Assembly (NCBI RefSeq): GCF_003993795.1
Contig: NZ_RWKV01000017.1
Location: 248,001 to 312,000 of the forward strand
Reading direction: 5' to 3'
From: Aquabacter cavernae
Lineage (GTDB): Bacteria; Pseudomonadota; Alphaproteobacteria; Rhizobiales; Xanthobacteraceae
Length of the DNA: 64,000 nucleotides
Positions 1 to 8,736 of the stretch are shown piece by piece. The notes under the pieces were generated by a model. It did no database searches. It was not told the origin of the DNA and was given only the letters and a program-made list of their open reading frames with translations. The translations under genes and the position numbers were made by a program. Positions within the stretch are counted from its first letter, which is position 1; each line of letters begins with the position of its first letter.

Positions 1-20
1 CGGAATAGAGGCCGGCTGAA

Positions 21-671
21 ATGGCTTTCACTTTGAAGATCCTGTCGCGGACCATGCTGCTCCGGGTCGGCGCATTCGCTTTCGGCGCGCTCACCTTCGG
101 CTCCATCGCCATGGCCCAGTCCACGCCGGTGCCCCCGCGCGGCATGGGCGCGACCATGGATATCGGCGACCAGCCGGGCCGCGAGGCTCCTGCCGACGAC
201 GAGGTGAGCATCGACCCCGCCTATCGCCGCCAGCCGGTGTATTTCCGCACCACCGAGGCGCCGGGCACCATCATCATCTCCACCAATGACCGCTTTCTCT
301 ATCTGGTTGAGGGCAACAACCGGGCGCTGCGCTACGGTATCGGCGTGGGCCGCGACGGCTTCACCTGGCAGGGCCTCGTGAAGGTGGAACGCAAGGCCGA
401 GTGGCCCGACTGGACCCCGCCCGCCGAGATGATCCAGCGCCAGCCCTATCTGCCGCGCTTCATGGCCGGCGGCCCCGGCAATCCCATGGGCGCCCGCGCG
501 CTCTATCTGGGCGGCACGGTCTACCGCATCCACGGCACCAACCAGCCCGAGACCATCGGCTATGCGGTGTCCTCCGGCTGCTTCCGGCTCGTGAACAGCG
601 AGATCATCGATCTCTACAGCCGCGTGCCGGTTGGCGCCAAGGTCATCGTCCGACAGGCCGTGACCCTCTGA
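21..671 (+). CDS. Secreted L,D-transpeptidase (YkuD fold)
   Basis: Predicted periplasmic L,D-transpeptidase of 216 residues, the class that makes 3-3 peptidoglycan cross-links or attaches outer-membrane proteins to the wall. A basic, hydrophobic signal peptide covers residues 1-32 (SIAMA/Q cleavage site). The catalytic domain fills the C-terminal half, with the family signature of an HGTN histidine (about residue 171) and SSGCFRL containing the catalytic cysteine (about residue 187). It lacks the extra peptidoglycan-binding domains some members carry. It looks monocistronic and is followed by a strong terminator. The family call is secure; cross-linking versus protein-attachment activity cannot be told from sequence. 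Confidence 0.9.
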   Translation: MAFTLKILSRTMLLRVGAFAFGALTFGSIAMAQSTPVPPRGMGATMDIGDQPGREAPADDEVSIDPAYRRQPVYFRTTEAPGTIIISTNDRFLYLVEGNNRALRYGIGVGRDGFTWQGLVKVERKAEWPDWTPPAEMIQRQPYLPRFMAGGPGNPMGARALYLGGTVYRIHGTNQPETIGYAVSSGCFRLVNSEIIDLYSRVPVGAKVIVRQAVTL

Positions 672-678
672 TTTCGAC

Positions 679-708
679 GAAGGCCGCCCCGGGGCGGCCT
701 TCCTTTTA
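679..708 (+). terminator. Intrinsic terminator after the L,D-transpeptidase gene
   Basis: A perfect palindrome (arms GAAGGCCGCCCC / GGGGCGGCCTTC) lies 8 bases after the stop codon and is followed by CTTTTAT. Confidence 0.75.
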
Positions 709-773
709 TCTGCGCGCCGTCCTCCGGGCGGTGATCCCGAACTCCTGATTTCCTTATCGGAACGAGGCTTCCC

Positions 774-1787
774 ATGAAGACCTTCCTGGCCCTGGTCGCC
801 GGCGCCGCCGTCGCGCTCGCCGCCCACGGCGCGTCCGCGCAGACGCTGAAGACCGTCAAGGATCGCGGCACGCTGAATTGCGGCGTCAGCCGCGGCCTGC
901 CCGGCTTCTCCGCGCCGGATGCCAAGGGCGTCTGGACCGGCTTCGACGTGGATTATTGCCGCGCAATCGCGGCGGCCGTGTTCGACGATCCCAGCAAGGT
1001 CACCTTCTTCCCCCTCTCCGCCGACGAGCGCTTCCCGGCCCTTCAGAAGGGCCAGATCGACGTGCTCTCGCGCAATTCCACCTGGACGGTGGAGCGCGAG
1101 GCCGGGCTCGGCCTGCTGTTCAGCGCCATCACCTATTATGACGGCCAGGGCTTCCTGGTGCCCACCAAGCGCAACATCGTCTCGGCCCTGGAGCTGGACG
1201 GCTCGAAGGTGTGCGTCCAGAGCGGCACCACCGCAATGGGCTACACGCAGGACTTCTTCACCGCCAACACCATGAAGCTGGAACTCGTGACCGTGCCCAA
1301 CACGGACGAGCTGGTGAAGGCCTATGAGGACGGGCGCTGCAACACGCTCACCACCGACGTGTCGCAGCTCTATGCCCTGCGCCTCGTCATGAAGAAGCCG
1401 TCCGACCACATCGTGGTGCCGGACGTGATCTCCAAGGAGCCGCTCGGCCCGGTGGTCCGCCAGGGCGACGACCAGTGGTTCAACATCGTCAAGTGGACCC
1501 ACTACGCCATGCTGAACGCCGAGGAACTCGGCGTGACCACCGCCAACCTCGCCGAGGGGCTGAAGTCCCAGAAGCCGGACGTGAAGCGCCTGCTGGGCCA
1601 GGAAGGCGCCTATGGCGAGCAGCTCGGCCTCACCAAGGATTTCGCGGCCCGCATCGTGAAGGCCGTGGGCAATTACGGCGAGGTCTATGAGCGCAACGTG
1701 GGCACCGGCTCGCGCCTCGCCATCCCGCGCGGCATCAACCAGCTCTGGAGCCTCGGCGGCATCCAGTACGCCCCGCCCTTCCGCTGA
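774..1787 (+). CDS. Amino-acid ABC transporter periplasmic binding protein (AapJ-like)
   Basis: Periplasmic solute-binding protein of 337 residues resembling AapJ, the general L-amino-acid receptor of rhizobial Aap systems. The signal peptide runs to about residue 22 (HGASA/Q). The mature protein starts with the family opening TLKTVKDRGTLNCGVS, followed by the lobe motifs GFDVDYCRAIAAAVF and FPALQKGQIDVL. The usual partners (two permeases and an ATPase, aapQMP) are not adjacent: the next gene is an unrelated hydrolase and a terminator follows at once. It must therefore work with a transporter encoded elsewhere or be a stand-alone receptor. Family call is confident; substrate range is inferred. 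Confidence 0.88.
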   Translation: MKTFLALVAGAAVALAAHGASAQTLKTVKDRGTLNCGVSRGLPGFSAPDAKGVWTGFDVDYCRAIAAAVFDDPSKVTFFPLSADERFPALQKGQIDVLSRNSTWTVEREAGLGLLFSAITYYDGQGFLVPTKRNIVSALELDGSKVCVQSGTTAMGYTQDFFTANTMKLELVTVPNTDELVKAYEDGRCNTLTTDVSQLYALRLVMKKPSDHIVVPDVISKEPLGPVVRQGDDQWFNIVKWTHYAMLNAEELGVTTANLAEGLKSQKPDVKRLLGQEGAYGEQLGLTKDFAARIVKAVGNYGEVYERNVGTGSRLAIPRGINQLWSLGGIQYAPPFR

Positions 1788-1816
1788 GCGCGACACCTCT
1801 TCTTCCATCCGCGTGC

Positions 1817-1845
1817 AACGGGGGCTTCGGCCCCCGTTTTCTTTT
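1817..1845 (+). terminator. Intrinsic terminator with UUCG tetraloop
   Basis: AACGGGGGC-TTCG-GCCCCCGTT stem-loop, 9-bp perfect stem, followed by TTCTTTT. It closes the binding-protein gene. Confidence 0.88.
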
Positions 1846-1982
1846 GGGCGAGGCGTTTCGGGCGGGCGAGAGCATGACGTTAGGGCAGATTGAAATCTCC
1901 CCCCTTTGCCCCATTCGCGCGCCTCGCAGAAACGTGAGGGGGTGCCGGCCTTCCATGCTCGGCATTGACGTAGCGTCGCCTT

Positions 1983-2104
1983 AGAGTGCGATCGCCTGTC
2001 GCGATGCACTCCGGTGCTTCGCGACAGGCGTGAATCGCTCTCTATCGATGAGTGAGAGGCTGATTCACCCGTCAGGTTGATTCAACCTGACGGGATCAGG
2101 CTCT
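1983..2104 (+). repeat. Dispersed two-hairpin repeat, copy A
   Basis: A 122-bp non-coding element present twice more in this window (copy B at 22230-22308, reversed; copy C at 29368-29491). It starts AGAGTGCGATCGC and has a tip hairpin with an 11-bp stem (GCCTGTCGCGA / TCGCGACAGGC). A conserved middle (GTGAATCGCTCTCTATC, then GAGGCTGATTCACCC) is followed by a second hairpin (GTCAGGTTGA / TCAACCTGAC) and the end GGGATCAGGCTCT. The tip hairpin differs completely in sequence from copy C while the frame is conserved. With the terminator at 1817 it accounts for most of the 349-bp gap. It ends 32 bp before the next start codon. Confidence 0.85.
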
Positions 2105-2136
2105 GAGGTTCGCCCGCCTATTTTCAAGGAGGTGAC

Positions 2137-3114
2137 ATGCCTGCCTTTTCGCGACGCGACTTTCTCGCGGTGACCACCGCCGCCGCCGCCGGCTCCGTAT
2201 TGCCCGCCGCCGGGACCGCTCACGCCGCCGCCCCCATCGCCACCACCCAGGTGCCCAGCGCCTATCGCTACAAGGTGGGCGATGCGGAAGTGACGGTGAT
2301 CAGCGACGGCATCCGCACCATGCCCTTGGCTGATACGTTCGTGCGCAACCAGCCGCGCGAGGCGGTGAATGCCGCGCTCAAGGCGGCCTATCTTCCCGAG
2401 AATCAGGTCACCATCAATTTCAACACCCTGCTGGTGAATACCGGCGGCAAGCTGGTGATGATCGACACCGGCAACGGCGCCCCCCAGGGCACGGTGGGCC
2501 TCACCCAGGGCACGCTGGCCGCCACCGGCACCGACCCGAAGAATGTGGACGCGGTGGTTATCTCCCATTTCCACGGCGACCATATCAACGGCCTGCTCAC
2601 CGCCCAGGGCACCCCCGCCTTCCCCAATGCGCAGGTGATGGTGCCGGAGGCCGAATGGGCCTTCTGGATGGATGACGGCAATATGAGCCGCGCCCCCGAG
2701 GCCATGAAGGGCGCATTCCAGAATGTGCGCCGCGTCTTCAAGCCCTTCGAGGGCAAGGTGGAGCGCTATGGCTGGGACAAGGAAGTGGTGAGCGGCCTCA
2801 CCCCCGTGGCCACCACGGGCCACACGCCCGGCCACACCTCCTTCCGCCTCGCTTCGGGCGACAAGACGCTGTTCGTGCAGTCCGACGTCACCAACATCCC
2901 CGCGCTGTTCCTGCGCAACCCCGGCTGGCACGTCATGTTCGACATGGACGCGGCCAAGGCGGAGGAGACCCGCCGCAAGGTCTACGACATGGTCTCGGCC
3001 GACCGCATGATGGTGGCGGGCTATCACTTTCCCTTCCCCGCCGCCGCCTATGTGGAGAAGACCGGCTCCACCTACGGCTATGTGCCGGTGAACTGGATGC
3101 CCGTCCTTCTGTGA
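2137..3114 (+). CDS. Tat-exported MBL-fold metallo-hydrolase
   Basis: Metallo-beta-lactamase-superfamily hydrolase of 325 residues, probably periplasmic. The N-terminus has a twin-arginine signal (SRRDFLAV, then an alanine-rich hydrophobic stretch ending TAHA). The di-metal motif HFHGDH lies at about residues 144-149, and later ligands fit TGHTPGH and VQSDVTNI. A strong Shine-Dalgarno (AAGGAGGTGAC) directly precedes the ATG. The gene lies just downstream of repeat copy A and is convergent with the APC permease. The substrate is unknown; lactonases, quorum-quenching enzymes and other hydrolases share this fold. Tat export fits an enzyme that acquires metal in the cytoplasm, and tatABC are in the same window. 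Confidence 0.85.
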   Translation: MPAFSRRDFLAVTTAAAAGSVLPAAGTAHAAAPIATTQVPSAYRYKVGDAEVTVISDGIRTMPLADTFVRNQPREAVNAALKAAYLPENQVTINFNTLLVNTGGKLVMIDTGNGAPQGTVGLTQGTLAATGTDPKNVDAVVISHFHGDHINGLLTAQGTPAFPNAQVMVPEAEWAFWMDDGNMSRAPEAMKGAFQNVRRVFKPFEGKVERYGWDKEVVSGLTPVATTGHTPGHTSFRLASGDKTLFVQSDVTNIPALFLRNPGWHVMFDMDAAKAEETRRKVYDMVSADRMMVAGYHFPFPAAAYVEKTGSTYGYVPVNWMPVLL

Positions 3115-3121
3115 TCCGCGC

Positions 3122-3145
3122 GGCGCCCTCCTGTGGGAGGGCGCC
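3122..3145. terminator. Bidirectional hairpin between convergent genes
   Basis: GGCGCCCTCC / GGAGGGCGCC, a perfect 10-bp stem with a TGTG loop, between the MBL hydrolase (+) and the APC permease (-). No T-tract on either side, so this is a terminator by position and shape only. Confidence 0.55.
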
Positions 3146-3148
3146 CGC

Positions 3149-4498
3149 TCACGCCAGCGGGTCGCGGCCGAGCCCGGGCTTCAGGGCCAGCAGGCCCGTG
3201 CCGATGGCGACCCAGGCCACCACCACATAAGGCCATAGATTGTCCGGGAAGGCCGGCACCGGATAGACAGAATTGTAGAGCGGCCACGCCATGGCCAGCG
3301 TGCCGAGCCCGCCGATCACCAGCCAGATGCGCCCCGCCCCGCGCGCGCCGTGCAGCATGGCCGCCGCCGTCACGCCGAGATAGGCGAGGATGAGCGCCAG
3401 CACCCCGATGGTGCCCACATCGTCGTAATAGTTCGCCGGCCCGATGAAGGGCGCCCAGGCGAGCAGCCCCGCCAGCATCAGGACGCCGATGACGCACACC
3501 GCCACCGCCGGCGTGCCGTGGACGGGATGCACCTGCGCCGCCCGCTCCGAGAGCCCCGCCCGGCTGAGCGCATAGAGCATGCGCGCGCCCGCCGACAGCG
3601 TGCCCAGCACGGCCGAGATGGCGGAGACGGCGGCGGCGATGTCCAGCACCGTCGCCATGCGCAGCGTGCCGTATTTCAGCGCCAGGGTGTTGAGCGGCGC
3701 CTCGTCGGCGGCGAGCGCCTTCATGTTGTCGAGGCCGAAGCCCACCACCTGGATATAGGAGGCGAACACGAAGAACAGGCCCGCAAGGCCCACCGTGCAC
3801 ACCAATGCGAGGGGGATGGCGCGGCCCGGCTGGCCCGTCTCCTCCGCCAGGGTGGTGGCCGCCTCGAAGCCGGCGAAGGAGAGCACCGCGAACACCACCG
3901 CATAGCCCACGCCCCACCAGCCCGTGGCGGGATCTGGCCGGAACGGCGCGGCGGTGAGCCCGCCCTCAGCGCCCACCGCCATGAGGATCTTCACGCCCAG
4001 ATAGATGATGACCGCCACGGACGAGAGTTCGAGCACCAGCATCAGGCGGGCCGCCACGGACATTTCCCGATAGGCGAACACCACCGCCAGGAGCAGGGCG
4101 GCCACGGAGATGACCAGCCAATAGCCGCCCACCCGGATGCCGTGATCCTCCAGCGCCGCCCGCAGGAAGTCTCCCACCAGCGCCGCGCTGCCCGAGCCCG
4201 CCGCGGTATAGAGCAGCAGCATGCACCAGCCCGCCAGGAAGCCGGCCTTGGGACCGAACGTGTCGCCGATATAGGCGTAGGCCGAGCCGGTGCGCGCCAC
4301 GCGGCGCGAGAAAAAGACGAAGGACAGGCCCACCACCACGACCATGACGGTGCCCACCGCGAACCCCAGCGGCGCCGCCACACCCGCCGCACCCACCGCC
4401 AGCGTCACGTTGAGCGCCATGGCCATGGTGGGCGCGATCACCGACAGGGACAGGCCGATGGCCTCGAACAGACCGAGATTCCGCTTGAGCCCGACCAT
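3149..4498 (-). CDS. APC-superfamily amino acid permease
   Basis: Inner-membrane amino acid/polyamine/cation permease of 449 residues with about 12 hydrophobic segments. The N-terminal LKRNLGLFEAIGLSLSVIAP is typical of the APC family, whose TM1 carries the substrate-binding unwound region. A longer in-frame start exists at 4594, but ATG at 4498 was chosen because GGGGGAAGG sits 4 bases upstream and the protein then begins at the conserved family start. It is divergent from nagZ across about 155 bp and convergent with the MBL hydrolase. No substrate can be assigned by eye. Confidence 0.85.
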   Translation of the reverse strand: MVGLKRNLGLFEAIGLSLSVIAPTMAMALNVTLAVGAAGVAAPLGFAVGTVMVVVVGLSFVFFSRRVARTGSAYAYIGDTFGPKAGFLAGWCMLLLYTAAGSGSAALVGDFLRAALEDHGIRVGGYWLVISVAALLLAVVFAYREMSVAARLMLVLELSSVAVIIYLGVKILMAVGAEGGLTAAPFRPDPATGWWGVGYAVVFAVLSFAGFEAATTLAEETGQPGRAIPLALVCTVGLAGLFFVFASYIQVVGFGLDNMKALAADEAPLNTLALKYGTLRMATVLDIAAAVSAISAVLGTLSAGARMLYALSRAGLSERAAQVHPVHGTPAVAVCVIGVLMLAGLLAWAPFIGPANYYDDVGTIGVLALILAYLGVTAAAMLHGARGAGRIWLVIGGLGTLAMAWPLYNSVYPVPAFPDNLWPYVVVAWVAIGTGLLALKPGLGRDPLA

Positions 4499-4653
4499 GC
4501 CACCTTCCCCCCGCAAGATGATCCCTGGTTTTGGGCCATGCGGACGGTAAGCACCAGCGGCAGAGATTGGCCGAATCGCGGATTTACGGGACAATCCCGC
4601 CCGGCGCCCGCCCTCGCCTTGACGCGGTGCGGGGGCGCCGATAGGCCGGATAT

Positions 4654-5667
4654 ATGACCTCGCGCGCTTTCATCACCGGCCTTGCCGGTCCGACGCTCCT
4701 GGAGACGGAGCGCGCCTTCCTGAAGGAAGCCGCGCCCTGGGGCCTGATCCTGTTCGCCCGCAACGTGGAGACCCCGGCGCAGGTGCACGCCCTGGTGGAC
4801 GCGGCGCGCGACGTGCTCGGCTGGCAGGCGCCCGTGCTCATCGACCAGGAAGGCGGGCGCGTGCAGCGCCTGCGACCGCCTCATTGGCCGGACTATCCGC
4901 CGGGCGAAGCCTTCGGCGCGCTCTATGCCCGCGACCGTGCGGCCGGCCTTTCGGCGGTGCGCCTCAATTCCCGCCTCATGGCCGACGACCTGCATGCGCT
5001 CGGCATCGACGTGGACTGCCTGCCCGTGGCGGACCTGCGCCTGCCGGAAGGCCACGGCATCATCGGCAACCGTGCCTATGGGGAGACGCCGGAGCAGGTT
5101 TCAGCGCTGGCCCGCGCTGCTGCTGAAGGGTTGCTGGAAGGCGGGGTGCTGCCGGTGGTGAAGCACATTCCCGGCCATGGCCGCGCCCCCGTGGACAGCC
5201 ATGAGCGCCTGCCGGAAGTGCGCGCGCCCCGCGCTGTGCTGGAAGCGACCGACTTTGCCGCCTTCCGCCCCCTCGCGGACCTGCCGCTCGCCATGACCGC
5301 CCATGTGGTCTATGCGGACATCGACCCAGACGCCCCCTGCACGACGTCTCGCCGCGTGATGGACGAGATCGTGCGCGGCTTCATAGGCTTTTCCGGCCTC
5401 GTCATGAGCGACGACCTCTCCATGGGCGCGCTCTCCGGCACGGTGGCGACCCGCGCGGAGGCTTCGCTGGCCGCCGGATGCGACATGCTGCTCCACTGCA
5501 ATGGCAAGATGGACGAGATGAGCATGGTGGCGGGCGCGGCGCCCCTCCTGTCCGGCCTTGCCGCCGCGCGGGCGGACCGGGCGCTGGACGCGCGCCTCTC
5601 GCCCCAGCCCTTCGACCGGAGCGAGGCCGAGCGCACGCTCGCCGCTTTGGTGGGCGCGCCGGCCTGA
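4654..5667 (+). CDS. nagZ: Beta-N-acetylhexosaminidase (NagZ, GH3)
   Basis: Cytoplasmic GH3 glycosidase of 337 residues that removes N-acetylglucosamine from anhydromuropeptides during peptidoglycan recycling. Visible motifs are DQEGGRVQRL (substrate binding), KHIPGHGRAPVDSHERLP (the NagZ-specific loop with the Asp-His acid/base dyad) and MSDDLSMGAL, which holds the nucleophile Asp. Length fits the family. It is followed 21 bp later by scpA, the usual order in Hyphomicrobiales, so it probably heads the scp-tat transcription unit. No strong Shine-Dalgarno was seen before the ATG. Confidence 0.95.
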   Translation: MTSRAFITGLAGPTLLETERAFLKEAAPWGLILFARNVETPAQVHALVDAARDVLGWQAPVLIDQEGGRVQRLRPPHWPDYPPGEAFGALYARDRAAGLSAVRLNSRLMADDLHALGIDVDCLPVADLRLPEGHGIIGNRAYGETPEQVSALARAAAEGLLEGGVLPVVKHIPGHGRAPVDSHERLPEVRAPRAVLEATDFAAFRPLADLPLAMTAHVVYADIDPDAPCTTSRRVMDEIVRGFIGFSGLVMSDDLSMGALSGTVATRAEASLAAGCDMLLHCNGKMDEMSMVAGAAPLLSGLAAARADRALDARLSPQPFDRSEAERTLAALVGAPA

Positions 5668-5688
5668 TCCCATGAACGAGGCGCCAGA

Positions 5689-6495
5689 ATGAGCGAGACG
5701 CCCCAAACCCCCGATTTTGCCGAGGACATCCCGGCCGAAGCGGGGGATGGCGCCTTCGTGGTGGATATTGACGGCTTCGAGGGGCCGCTGGACCTGCTCC
5801 TCGCCCTCGCCCGCACCCAGAAGATCGACCTGACGCGCCTCTCCATCCTGGCGCTGGCGGACCAGTATCTGGCCTTCATCGAGGCGGTGCGGAAGGTGCG
5901 GCTGGAGCTGGCCGCCGACTATCTGGTGATGGCGGCGTGGCTCGCTTACCTCAAATCCCGCCTGCTCCTGCCCCCCGCCCCCAAGGAGGATGGCCCGACA
6001 GCCGAGGAAATGGCGGACGCCTTCGCCCGGCGCCTGCGGCACCTGGAGCGCATCCGCAAGGCGGCGGAACTGATGATGGCGCGCCCGCGCCTCGGCCTTC
6101 ACGTCTTCCCCCGCGCGCCCGTGCCCGGCGACGCGCGGCCGCCCGGCCGGGTGGTGCATGACGCCAGCCTCTATGACCTGCTCTCCTCCTATGCCACCCA
6201 GCGCCAGCGCAACGCGCTGTCTTATGTGACGCTGAAGACCCGCGCCGTCTGGTCACTGGCGGAGGCGCGCGCGCGGCTGGAGCGGATGGTGGGCGCCTCG
6301 GCGGGCGACTGGATGCGGCTCGACCAATTCCTCATCGACTATCTGGCCGAGCCCGCCCAGCGCGCCACCGCGCTCGCCTCCAGCTTCTCTGCGACGCTGG
6401 AAATGGTGCGCGAAGGCGTGCTGGACATCCGCCAGGACGCCCCTTTCGCCCCGCTCTGGCTGCGGCCGCGCGAGACGCAGGAGACGCTGCTGTGA
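5689..6495 (+). CDS. scpA: Segregation and condensation protein A
   Basis: ScpA, the kleisin subunit of the SMC-ScpAB condensin, 268 residues. It bridges SMC heads and helps compact and segregate the chromosome. The family opening VVDIDGFEGPLDLLLALARTQKIDL is present (about residues 24-48), then LADQYLAFIEAV, the conserved YLVMAAWLAYLKSRLLLP helix, and a C-terminal winged-helix region. The stop overlaps the GTG start of scpB by 4 bases, so the two are translationally coupled, as is usual for this pair. Confidence 0.95.
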   Translation: MSETPQTPDFAEDIPAEAGDGAFVVDIDGFEGPLDLLLALARTQKIDLTRLSILALADQYLAFIEAVRKVRLELAADYLVMAAWLAYLKSRLLLPPAPKEDGPTAEEMADAFARRLRHLERIRKAAELMMARPRLGLHVFPRAPVPGDARPPGRVVHDASLYDLLSSYATQRQRNALSYVTLKTRAVWSLAEARARLERMVGASAGDWMRLDQFLIDYLAEPAQRATALASSFSATLEMVREGVLDIRQDAPFAPLWLRPRETQETLL

Positions 6496-7214
6496 CCCGT
6501 GCCGCGCCCCGCATAGACCTGTTCGACGCCCGCCCGCTGGACGAGCGCGAAGCCGCTCTGGTGCGCGACCTGCGCGTGGTGGAGGCGCTGATCTTCGCTT
6601 CGCCCTTGCCCATCGATGCCGCCGCCATCGCCCGGCATGTGCCCAAGGGCACGGATATCGCCGCTCTCATGGACACGCTCACCGCCGACTATGCGCGGCG
6701 CGGCGTGAACGTGGTGCGCGCGGCCGGCGGCTGGATGCTGCGCACCGCGCCGGATCTGGCGGACGTGGCGGGCGAGGCCGCCCCCGAGGTGCGCAAGCTC
6801 TCCCGCGCCGCCACCGAAGTGCTGGCCATCGTCGCCTACCACCAGCCCACGACGCGCGCGGAGATTGAGGACATACGCGGCGTCTCCACCTCCAAGGGCA
6901 CGCTGGACGTGCTGCTGGAAACCGGCTGGATCCGCCTGCGCGGACGCCGCCGCGCGCCCGGCCGCCCGGTCACCTACGGCACCACCTCCGCCTTCCTGGT
7001 GCATTTCGGGCTGGATGCGATCCACGATTTGCCGGGCATCGAGGAGATGAAGGGCGCCGGGCTCATCGATCCGCGCGTGCCCTCCGGCTTCGCCATCCCG
7101 CTGCCCTCCGACGACGATCGCCTGCGCGAGGACGAGGAGCCCCTGGAGCCGGAACTTCTGGACCTGATCCTGACGCCCGAGCCCGAGGCGGAATCCGGAG
7201 AGGAGGACGCATGA
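6492..7214 (+). CDS. scpB: Segregation and condensation protein B
   Basis: ScpB, 240 residues, the paired winged-helix partner of ScpA in the SMC complex. Recognisable stretches are VVEALIFASPLPID near the N-terminus, then TEVLAIVAYHQPTTRAEIE and GVSTSKGTLDVLLETGWI in the second winged helix. The start is GTG inside the GTGA overlap with scpA. The C-terminal tail (about 25 residues) is acidic and looks disordered. The stop overlaps the next gene, an ABC ATPase, by 4 bases, which ties that unexpected gene into the operon. Confidence 0.95.
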   Translation: MTRAAPRIDLFDARPLDEREAALVRDLRVVEALIFASPLPIDAAAIARHVPKGTDIAALMDTLTADYARRGVNVVRAAGGWMLRTAPDLADVAGEAAPEVRKLSRAATEVLAIVAYHQPTTRAEIEDIRGVSTSKGTLDVLLETGWIRLRGRRRAPGRPVTYGTTSAFLVHFGLDAIHDLPGIEEMKGAGLIDPRVPSGFAIPLPSDDDRLREDEEPLEPELLDLILTPEPEAESGEEDA

Positions 7215-8317
7215 CCATGGCTTTGCGCCAGGACGCGCTCCCCGCCCGCGCCCAAGGTTCCGCCCAGGGCCTCGTCTTCGATGACGTGCGCCTCAGCTAT
7301 GGGGATGTGGAGGCGGTGCGGGGCGTGAGCCTTCAGGTGGAGCCCGGCGAGGTGATCTGCCTGCTGGGCCCCTCCGGCTGCGGGAAGACCTCCCTGCTCC
7401 GGCTGGCGGCGGGCATCGAGATGCCCGATTCCGGGCGCATCGCCATTGACGGCCAGGAGGTGGCGGGCCCGTCCGCCTTCGTGCCGCCGGAGCGGCGCGG
7501 CATCGGGCTGGTGTTTCAGGACTATGCGCTGTTTCCCCACCTCACCGTCCTCGACAATGTGAAATTCGGCCTTGCCCGCGTGCCCCGTGCCGCCGCCGAC
7601 ATGGAAGCGCGCGCCGCCCTCGCGCGGGTGGGGCTGGAGGACCATGCGGGCGCTTATCCCCATGAATTGTCCGGCGGCCAGCAGCAGCGCGTGGCCCTGG
7701 CGCGGGCGCTGGCGCCCCGGCCCGGCATCCTGCTCATGGACGAGCCTTTCTCCGGCCTCGACCGGCGCCTGCGCGACCAGGTGCGCGAGGATACGCTGGA
7801 TGTGCTGCGGGATGTGCGGGCCACCGCCATCATGGTCACCCACGATCCCGAGGAGGCCATGCGCCTCGCGGACCGGATCGTGCTGCTGCGGGCCGGGCGC
7901 ATCGCCCAGGCGGGGCCGCCGGAACAGCTCTATCGCGCGCCCGTGGACCTCTACGTCGCCCGCTTCTTCTGTGAACTGAACGAGCTTCCCGCCATGGTGC
8001 AAGCCGGGCGCGCAGAGACGGTGCTCGGCGCCTTCCCCGCCCCCGGCGTCGCGGACGGGCCGGCCGTGTGCGCCGTGCGCCCGCAGGGGATCTCCCTCCA
8101 GCCTGTGGGCGGAAGCCTTGGCAGCACAGGCATTTCCGGCCGCGTCATCGAATATCGTTCCCTTGGGGAAGTGGATCTGGCGCGGGTGGCGCTGCCGGGG
8201 CTCGACCGGCCCTTGACCGCGCGGCTCAAGCCGCGCTCGGGGATTGCGGCGGGCCAGGACGTGACGCTCCGTGTGGACGCAGCGGAAGTCCTTGTTTTCG
8301 CCTTGTCCGGGTCCTAG
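7211..8317 (+). CDS. Orphan ABC transporter ATPase (ferric/spermidine-type)
   Basis: ABC importer ATPase of 368 residues. Walker A is GPSGCGKTS (about residues 53-61), the Q-loop lies in VFQDYALFPHLTV, the signature is LSGGQQQRVALARAL, Walker B is ILLMDEPFSGLD, and the H-loop is TIMVTHDPEEAM. The C-terminal third is a TOBE-type regulatory region (VCAVRPQGISL onwards), as in FbpC and PotA proteins. No permease or binding protein is adjacent. It sits between scpB and tatA, its ATGA start overlapping the scpB stop, after a GGAGGA site. It must serve a membrane partner encoded elsewhere. Substrate unknown; iron, polyamine or thiamine are possible for this subgroup. Confidence 0.9.
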   Translation: MTMALRQDALPARAQGSAQGLVFDDVRLSYGDVEAVRGVSLQVEPGEVICLLGPSGCGKTSLLRLAAGIEMPDSGRIAIDGQEVAGPSAFVPPERRGIGLVFQDYALFPHLTVLDNVKFGLARVPRAAADMEARAALARVGLEDHAGAYPHELSGGQQQRVALARALAPRPGILLMDEPFSGLDRRLRDQVREDTLDVLRDVRATAIMVTHDPEEAMRLADRIVLLRAGRIAQAGPPEQLYRAPVDLYVARFFCELNELPAMVQAGRAETVLGAFPAPGVADGPAVCAVRPQGISLQPVGGSLGSTGISGRVIEYRSLGEVDLARVALPGLDRPLTARLKPRSGIAAGQDVTLRVDAAEVLVFALSGS

Positions 8318-8389
8318 TGTCGCCGGACGAAGATGGCGCAGCGGGAACACCTGCGCGCGCCGAAAAGAAATCCCGACGGAGGGCGAGTG

Positions 8390-8620
8390 ATGGGTTCGAT
8401 GAGCATCTGGCACTGGATCGTGGTGCTGGCCGTGGTGCTCCTGCTGTTCGGTCGCGGCAAGATCTCCGACCTGATGGGCGATGTGGCCAAGGGCATCAAG
8501 TCCTTCAAGAAGGGCATGGCCGAGGACGAGACTCCGGCCGCCTCCACGGCGCCCGAGGCGCCGCGCCCCCTGCAGCACCAGGCCTCCCCGGCTCCCGAGG
8601 CCGAGAAGAAGCCGGTCTGA
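8390..8620 (+). CDS. tatA: Sec-independent translocase subunit TatA
   Basis: TatA, 76 residues, which oligomerises to form the twin-arginine translocation path for folded proteins. A single N-terminal membrane helix ([15 protein letters not shown]) is followed by the FGRGK hinge and the amphipathic helix [19 protein letters not shown], then a Pro/Ala-rich tail. ATG at 8390 was chosen because CGGAGGG lies 7 bases upstream and the protein then begins MGSMSIWHW as in the family; an upstream in-frame ATG at 8333 would add a non-conserved extension. Likely clients in the window include the MBL hydrolase at 2137 and possibly TolB. Confidence 0.95.
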   Translation: MGSMSIWHWIVVLAVVLLLFGRGKISDLMGDVAKGIKSFKKGMAEDETPAASTAPEAPRPLQHQASPAPEAEKKPV

Positions 8621-8736
8621 CACCACCCAAACGGCGCGCGACGGGAGGGGGCGGCACATGCGTGCCCGGCCCCTCGACCGGCAGCGCGATACGACCCATC
8701 GGATAGCGGCGGCTGAGCCGCAGGAAACAGGCGGTC

